Assembly: GCA_034928145.1 (NCBI GenBank)
Contig: JAYFPE010000040.1
Location: 14,391-78,390 of the forward strand
From: Pelethousia sp034928145
GTDB lineage: Bacteria; Bacillota; Clostridia; Christensenellales; CAG-138
Direction of reading: 5' to 3'
DNA: 64,000 nucleotides
Positions 60,048-64,000 of this stretch are shown here, in pieces; the first letter of the stretch is position 1; every line of letters starts with the position of its first letter. The notes under the pieces were generated by a model. It did no database searches. It was not told the origin of the DNA and saw nothing but the letters and a program-made list of their open reading frames with translations. Made by a program: the position numbers and the translations under genes.

Positions 60048-61016
60048 CTATGCCCTTTCCGCCAAAATGGCCCGCCAATCCTCGCCGGCCTTCACATCTA
60101 TGGCCTTGAGGCCGTTCGCGGAGAGGGCCGAGAGCACATCCTCCAGACGATCCGCGATTATGCCGCTCACGATGAAACAGCCGCCATCTTTAAGCAGGGA
60201 CGGCACCAGGGGGCAGAGGGCGATGATCACATCCGCAACAATGTTGGCGGCAATCACGTCATATTGCTTTTTCGAAAGGCGCTTTTTGAGGGCCTGGTCC
60301 GTGAGCACATCGCCGGCCAGCACGGTGTAGGCAACGGGGCCGATGCCGTTGAGGGCGGCGTTTTCCCCGGCGATCTTTTCCGCCATAGGGTCGATATCCA
60401 CGCCGGTGGCGTGAGCGGCGCCCAAAAGCAGGGCGGCGATGGAAAGGATGCCGCTGCCACAGCCCAGATCGAGCATCTCGTCGCCCGGCCGCACACGCTG
60501 CTCGAGGTATTCCAGGCACATGCGGGTGGTATGGTGCCCGCCCGTACCAAAGGCCATGCCCGGGTCGAGAGAAAGGAACACCCGGCCATCCGGTTCGGCC
60601 CGCTCCCAACTAGGGCATACCAAAAGCCGCTCGCCAATAGCCAAGGGCTTGTAGTATATCTTCCAGTTGTTGGCCCAGTCCTCCTCATCCGTTTGGCGCA
60701 CGACCACCCGCAGGCTGCCCAAATCAAAGCCCACATCGACCGATTTAAGCGCTTCGAATGCGGCGAAAACCTCCGCCACCAGGCTGCCGTTATCCGGCGC
60801 CTCGGATAGATAGGCCTTGACGCAGGGCTCTTCTCCGGCCACGAGCGCATCGATGTCTGCATAATCCCAGTATTTCGCGCTCTCCCGTAAAAATTGCTCG
60901 ATGCTTTCCCGGCCCTGCTCGATCTGTACCTGGTCGATGCCCAGCATGGAGAGGCGACCGCAGACCGCATCCAGCCCTTCTTCCGTGGTAAACACCGTAA
61001 TCTCCGTCCATTTCAT
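60048..61016 (-). CDS. prmA: Ribosomal protein L11 methyltransferase PrmA
   Basis: PrmA trimethylates lysines and the N-terminus of ribosomal protein uL11. The 322-residue protein has an N-terminal substrate-binding domain and a class I methyltransferase domain with DPGMAFGTGGHHTTRMCLEYL, MLDLGCGSGILSIAALLLGA and VIAANIVADVI. It is the first gene of the minus-strand block and has its own promoter. In most relatives it follows dnaJ directly in the same direction. Confidence 0.95.
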   Translation of the reverse strand: MKWTEITVFTTEEGLDAVCGRLSMLGIDQVQIEQGRESIEQFLRESAKYWDYADIDALVAGEEPCVKAYLSEAPDNGSLVAEVFAAFEALKSVDVGFDLGSLRVVVRQTDEEDWANNWKIYYKPLAIGERLLVCPSWERAEPDGRVFLSLDPGMAFGTGGHHTTRMCLEYLEQRVRPGDEMLDLGCGSGILSIAALLLGAAHATGVDIDPMAEKIAGENAALNGIGPVAYTVLAGDVLTDQALKKRLSKKQYDVIAANIVADVIIALCPLVPSLLKDGGCFIVSGIIADRLEDVLSALSANGLKAIDVKAGEDWRAILAERA

Positions 61017-61052
61017 GGCAAGCGTTTCCTTTTCCTTATCTTTATCCTTCTT

Positions 61053-61081
61053 ATATTAATCCATTTTACGGCCCCTAGCAA
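61053..61081 (-). promoter_or_regulatory. Sigma-A promoter for prmA-rsmE-mtaB-HIT
   Basis: Minus strand TTGCTA, 17 bases, TAATAT, about 37 bases before the prmA ATG. Confidence 0.65.
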
Positions 61082-61159
61082 GTGCCCGGCTTCCGGATGC
61101 GGCGGTTGCCCAGCCGTAACCGGCGTGATATACTGATTTCACCGTCCTAACGCCCGCGA

Positions 61160-61195
61160 TTCAACTACAGGTTGCATAATCAACCGGCGGTTGAA
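61160..61195 (+). promoter_or_regulatory. Nested inverted repeat, possible operator
   Basis: TTCAAC-TACA-GGTTG-CATAAT-CAACC-GGCG-GTTGAA: an inner 5-bp and outer 6-bp inverted repeat with equal four-base gaps, giving four CAAC/GTTG half-sites in 36 bases. It lies between the prmA promoter and the XRE regulator gene. It could be an operator, perhaps for that regulator, or a cruciform/RNA hairpin. Confidence 0.6.
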
Positions 61196-61300
61196 AGCCC
61201 GGTTCGCCAAATGTTTGATAGCTTTTTTGCGCCGCCCATGGGATAATCCGGCCAGAAAAGAAAAACAGCATCGGCCAATGCGGGAAAGGATGAAATCAAT

Positions 61301-62353
61301 ATGGAGCAACTCAATAATATGACCATCGGCAAAAAGATCATGTCCCTGCGCAAGGAGGCGGGCCTCACCCAGGAGCAGCTGGCGGAAAAGCTGGGCATAT
61401 CGCCGCAGGCTGTGAGCAAATGGGAGAACGGCATCTCCTGCCCGGATATCTCCATCCTGCCTACGCTGGCTTCCCTGTTCCATGTAACGGTGGACGATCT
61501 GTTGGGCGTAGAGCGTCCGGCGGAACCTATGCAGTTCGAAGAACCGCAGCCGCAGGAGGCCCCGCCTGAGCAGGCGGATAGCGTATACTATGGTCCCTTT
61601 GGTTGCTGCGGTGGGGATAACGGCCGTCGCGGCAAGTGGCACGGCCTGGGCTTTGCCTTGCTGCTCATCGGCCTGGGGGTTGTTTTCCTGCTATGCCGCC
61701 ACTTTGGCCTTACGCCCAGCGTGTGGGATATCGTTTGGCCGGCCGCGGTGATCGGCTTGGGCGTAGCCTGGTTCGTAGGGGAGATCGCTCCTATCGGCCT
61801 GGGCGTGGCCTTTATCGGCTTCTATTACCTTTTGCGCAATGTGGGCCAGCCGCTGCCCTTTATTCTGGATTGGGATCTGATATGGCCGGCAGGGTTGGTG
61901 CTGCTGGGCTTAGGCGTGCTGATCGACTGCTTCCGCTGGGGCAACCGCTGGCACGAAAGGTGGCTGCAGCGCCATAGGTGTGGGGAGGAAGCCATGGAAT
62001 ACAGCGAGAGCGACGAGGGCTTTCTCTATGTACGGGCTGTTTTTGGTCAGGGCAACCGCCGGGTACGAATGGAAAAGCTTACGGGCGGCAAGGTGGATTA
62101 TGTTTTCGCCGGCGGCGAGTTGGATCTCACAGGCGTCAAGGCTCTGGGGGATAACGCAGCAGCCGCTTTGCAGGTCCACGTGGTATTTGCGGGGTGCAGC
62201 ATATTCCTGCCGCCGCACATCCGGGTGGAAAACAAGGCCAATTGCGTATTCGGCGGGGTGGAGATTAAAGGCGGCCCTGCGAACCCCACATCCGTGCTCA
62301 CTTTGACTGGGGATGTGGTGTTCGGCGGCATCGAGATACGGTATATAGGCTAA
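61301..62353 (+). CDS. XRE-family HTH regulator fused to LiaI/LiaF-like membrane domain
   Basis: A 350-residue protein. Residues 8-65 are a Cro/C1-type helix-turn-helix (GKKIMSLRKEAGLTQEQLAEK, GISPQAVSKWENG, CPDISILPTLASLFHVTVDDL). A Pro/Glu linker follows, then four or so membrane spans (about 110-215: LGFALLLIGLGVVFLLC, WPAAVIGLGVAWFVGEI, LIWPAGLVLLGLGVLI) and a C-terminal beta-repeat like the cell-wall-active-antibiotic response domain of LiaF (VDYVFAGGELDLTG, VVFAGCSIFLPPHI, CVFGGVEIKGG, VVFGGIEIRYIG). It is probably a membrane-bound one-component envelope-stress sensor. GGGAAAGGA lies 10 bases before the ATG. Confidence 0.87.
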   Translation: MEQLNNMTIGKKIMSLRKEAGLTQEQLAEKLGISPQAVSKWENGISCPDISILPTLASLFHVTVDDLLGVERPAEPMQFEEPQPQEAPPEQADSVYYGPFGCCGGDNGRRGKWHGLGFALLLIGLGVVFLLCRHFGLTPSVWDIVWPAAVIGLGVAWFVGEIAPIGLGVAFIGFYYLLRNVGQPLPFILDWDLIWPAGLVLLGLGVLIDCFRWGNRWHERWLQRHRCGEEAMEYSESDEGFLYVRAVFGQGNRRVRMEKLTGGKVDYVFAGGELDLTGVKALGDNAAAALQVHVVFAGCSIFLPPHIRVENKANCVFGGVEIKGGPANPTSVLTLTGDVVFGGIEIRYIG

Positions 62354-62368
62354 ATTTCTCATCGGTAG

Positions 62369-62397
62369 TTGACGAAACCGCGCGCTTCCAGTATAAT
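62369..62397 (+). promoter_or_regulatory. Sigma-A promoter for rpsU
   Basis: TTGACG, 17 bases, TATAAT. Confidence 0.8.
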
Positions 62398-62468
62398 ATC
62401 ATGTGTTTGGTTTATGCCTCAAAGCGGCAAGGGTTGCCATGCTGCAACGGAGAGGGGAGGGGAAAGAT

Positions 62469-62639
62469 TTGGAAATTCGCGTAGGTGAAAACGAGTCTCT
62501 GGAGAGTGCTCTCAAACGGTTTAAGCGTAAATGCGCCCGTAGCGGCGTTCTGGCCGAGGTGCGTCGGCGTGAGCATTACGAGAAGCCCAGCGTAAAGCGT
62601 AAAAAGAAGGCTGAAGCGGCTAGGAAGCGCAAGTATTAA
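62469..62639 (+). CDS. rpsU: Ribosomal protein bS21
   Basis: A 56-residue basic 30S protein. From the TTG at 62469 it reads MEIRVGENESLESALKRFKRKC, then REHYEKPSVKRKKKAEAARKRK, the standard bS21 sequence. GAGGGG lies before the TTG; the open frame upstream is in the leader and lacks family similarity. It has its own promoter and terminator. rpsU close to dnaJ, prmA and mtaB genes is the usual Firmicute arrangement. Confidence 0.96.
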   Translation: MEIRVGENESLESALKRFKRKCARSGVLAEVRRREHYEKPSVKRKKKAEAARKRKY

Positions 62640-62740
62640 CCATAAGCTTCCGGCATACGATATATTCGGGATCAACCATTCCGTCCTTCCCGGATAAAGC
62701 AGCCCGCGTCGGCATAATCAAACCGCAATAGAATCGCGCT

Positions 62741-62768
62741 AAAGCCCGCCTATATAGGCGGGCTTTTT
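62741..62768 (+). terminator. Rho-independent terminator after rpsU
   Basis: AAAGCCCGCC/GGCGGGCTTT stem with TATATA loop, followed by further T. Confidence 0.92.
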
Positions 62769-62792
62769 GACGCCCGCCGGCGCACCACTTTT

Positions 62793-62819
62793 TTGACAGG
62801 AAGTTGCATAGGATATAAG
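62793..62819 (+). promoter_or_regulatory. Possible promoter for ylmC
   Basis: TTGACA followed after 15 bases by TATAAG; the spacer is short, so strength is uncertain. Confidence 0.45.
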
Positions 62820-62838
62820 GAAACGGGAGGCGAGGGCA

Positions 62839-63081
62839 ATGGCGATGACGAATTTCTGCGATTTGCGGCGCAAGGAAGTAATCAACCTTCGAGACGGAGC
62901 GCGGCTGGGCTGCATCTGCGATTTTGAGATAGACGCCTGCTCCGGACTGGTGCGCTCCATCGTGGTGCCTGGGCCGCCGCGCTTTTTTGGCCTTTTCCGC
63001 AGCGACGAGGAGCTGGTTATCCCCTTTAACCGCATCACCAAGATCGGCGATGATGTGATATTGGTAGACGTGATGCTGTGA
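62839..63081 (+). CDS. ylmC: PRC-barrel protein YlmC/YmxH (sporulation-associated)
   Basis: An 80-residue PRC-barrel protein of the YlmC/YmxH family, found in spore-forming Firmicutes. FCDLRRKEVINLRDGARLG, CDFEIDACSGLVRSIVVPG, EELVIPFNRITKIGDDVILV match the family throughout. GGGAGGCG precedes the ATG. The protein's role is unknown; its presence supports sporulation. nrdR follows after an AT-rich gap. Confidence 0.92.
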   Translation: MAMTNFCDLRRKEVINLRDGARLGCICDFEIDACSGLVRSIVVPGPPRFFGLFRSDEELVIPFNRITKIGDDVILVDVML

Positions 63082-63162
63082 ATGCCTGCGAATTTTCTTG
63101 TATATAATATTAAATTGGAAGCTGGAAAATAGGCGATTTATGTGCTATCATAATAAAATAGA

Positions 63163-63177
63163 GCATATATTATATGC
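63163..63177 (+). promoter_or_regulatory. Perfect AT-rich palindrome upstream of nrdR
   Basis: GCATATA-T-TATATGC, 27 bases before the nrdR ATG. NrdR boxes are AT-centred 16-bp inverted repeats of related look (ACACnATATATnGTGT type), so autoregulation is possible but the outer bases differ. Confidence 0.45.
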
Positions 63178-63203
63178 CGCGCGCATGCAGGAGGCACACT
63201 TTA

Positions 63204-63659
63204 ATGAAATGTCGCTATTGTTTGAGCACAGATAGTAAGGTTGTGGATTCCCGGCCCACGGATGACGGCACCTCCATCCGCCGCAGGCGCGAGTGCATCA
63301 ATTGCGGCAAGCGCTTTACCACCTATGAAAAGATCGAAGAGATCCCCATCAGGGTGATCAAAAAGGATGGCTCCCGTGAGCCTTTCGACAGCTCGAAGAT
63401 CCTTTCCGGCGTACGCAAAGCATGCGAAAAGAGGCCCGTATCCTCTGCAGATCAGGAGTTGTTGGTGGATAGCGTGGTGCGCGAGGTCTTTAATTCACTG
63501 GAACAGGAAGTGCCCAGTAATGCCATCGGCGAAATGGTTATCCGCAGGCTCAAAGATTTAGACGAAGTGGCCTATGTGCGCTTTGCCTCGGTTTACCGTC
63601 AATTTAAAGATATCAGCACCTTTATGGAGGAGCTCAAGCTGCTTTTGGATGAAAAATAG
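63204..63659 (+). CDS. nrdR: Transcriptional repressor NrdR
   Basis: NrdR senses ATP/dATP and represses ribonucleotide reductase genes. The 151-residue protein has an N-terminal zinc ribbon (Cys3, Cys6, Cys31, Cys34) and an ATP-cone at about 49-139 (VIKKDGSREPFDSSKILSGV, EVAYVRFASVYRQFKDI). CAGGAGG stands 10 bases before the ATG at 63204; an upstream in-frame start at 63174 would overlap the site. Its own target genes (nrd) are not in the window. Confidence 0.97.
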   Translation: MKCRYCLSTDSKVVDSRPTDDGTSIRRRRECINCGKRFTTYEKIEEIPIRVIKKDGSREPFDSSKILSGVRKACEKRPVSSADQELLVDSVVREVFNSLEQEVPSNAIGEMVIRRLKDLDEVAYVRFASVYRQFKDISTFMEELKLLLDEK

Positions 63660-63660
63660 C

Positions 63661-64000
63661 ATGTACCGCAAAATTACAGACTACCCTGGTAAGGCCGCGC
63701 GGTTTGAGCACGGCTTTTTTTACGAAAAAAATGGCGAAACCGGCCTTTACAAGGCGCGCGCCCTGCTGCTGCCCGGCCTCTCACACGGCTTTTCCACCCG
63801 CGAGGGCGGGGTGAGCGAGGGCCCCTTCGCTTCTCTCAACCTGCACTGGGATAAGGATGGCTGCGAGCCGGATGTGCTGGAAAACTACAGCCGCTTCGCG
63901 CGCGGCGCAGGCCTTTGCTATGAAGATATGGCCATCGTCAACCATGAGCACGGGGCCACGGTGCTGCGGCTGGATGCTTCCCACCGGGGCCGGGGCTTTG
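63661..64000 (+). CDS. pgeF: Laccase-domain protein PgeF/YfiH, cut by window end
   Basis: The frame starts with ATG one base after the nrdR stop and is still open at the window edge (113 residues seen). It reads MYRKITDYPGKAARFEHGFF, then LSHGFSTREGGVSEGPFASLNL, the family signature, and INxQ-x-H-type IVNHEHGATV. YfiH proteins bind zinc with conserved Cys/His and act as purine nucleoside phosphorylases or as the peptidoglycan-editing factor that removes L-Ser-containing precursors. The Shine-Dalgarno site is weak, so coupling to nrdR is likely. The C-terminal two thirds lie outside. Confidence 0.9.
   Translation, partial: MYRKITDYPGKAARFEHGFFYEKNGETGLYKARALLLPGLSHGFSTREGGVSEGPFASLNLHWDKDGCEPDVLENYSRFARGAGLCYEDMAIVNHEHGATVLRLDASHRGRGF

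Overview
The window is a dense, GC-rich stretch of housekeeping chromosome from a low-to-mid-branching Firmicute. The gene set and order point to a spore-forming member of the Clostridia, possibly Christensenellales-like, though the sequence does not settle the order. Evidence: Bacillus-type neighbourhoods (rsmD-coaD...ylbJ...tmcAL...DUF177-rpmF; plsX-acpP-rnc-smc-ftsY-ylxM-ffh-rpsP-khpA-rimM-trmD-rplS-rbgA-rnhB; dprA-topA-trmFO-hslVU; lepA-hemW-hrcA-grpE-dnaK-dnaJ), a perfect CIRCE operator, a single-chain bacterial glycyl-tRNA synthetase, sporulation markers (YlbJ, YlmC/YmxH, a SleB-like hydrolase) and frequent TTG starts behind strong Shine-Dalgarno sites. There are no rRNA, tRNA, CRISPR, phage or insertion-sequence genes.

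Layout. 1-9 kb: a P1 peptidase cut by the left edge, acpS, nnrD, an amidohydrolase, 5-formyl-THF cyclo-ligase, rsmD, coaD, a coiled-coil protein with an acidic tail, a spore-photoproduct-lyase-like radical SAM protein, then ylbJ and tmcAL on the minus strand. 9-24.5 kb: pta-ackA, DUF177-rpmF, an inserted flavodoxin/VanZ pair, then fatty-acid, RNA-processing, chromosome and signal-recognition genes through rplS. 24.5-40 kb: rbgA, rnhB, yraN, a very large double glycosyltransferase, GtrA, comM, dprA, topA, trmFO, hslVU and a lipoprotein hydrolase. 40-49.4 kb: a nucleotidyltransferase/pseudo-mutase fusion, trmL, rplM-rpsI, an orphan immunity-like gene, a 40-residue minus-strand gene absent from normal gene-length cut-offs, glmM, glyQS, a Cys/Asn-rich small protein, GIY-YIG and LUD genes. 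49.4-64 kb: lepA-hemW, the heat-shock operon, an inverted HIT-mtaB-rsmE-prmA block, a membrane-anchored XRE regulator, rpsU, ylmC, nrdR and a pgeF gene cut by the right edge.

How the genes work together. Most serve translation and RNA maturation (rsmD, rsmE, prmA, rimM, trmD, trmFO, trmL, tmcAL, mtaB, lepA, ribosomal proteins), protein targeting (ftsY, ffh, ylxM), chromosome upkeep (smc, topA, rnhB, dprA, comM), proteostasis (hslVU, hrcA-grpE-dnaK-dnaJ), phospholipid/ACP metabolism (acpS, plsX, acpP), acetate fermentation (pta-ackA) and envelope building (glmM, the NTP-transferase fusion, the GT-C fusion, GtrA).

Points most worth a second look: two copies of a roughly 61-63 bp hairpin repeat (22707-22769 and 57550-57610), one of which contains the start codon of rimM; the 40-residue gene at 44887-45009 with complete promoter and ribosome binding site; divergent lepA/LUD promoters that share one palindromic -35 hexamer; the double GT-C fusion; a mutase domain that lost its catalytic motifs; a small protein with a duplicated CWWI-LLLL membrane segment; and a nested four-half-site inverted repeat between prmA and the XRE regulator. 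No clearly new multi-gene defence or mobile system was found.
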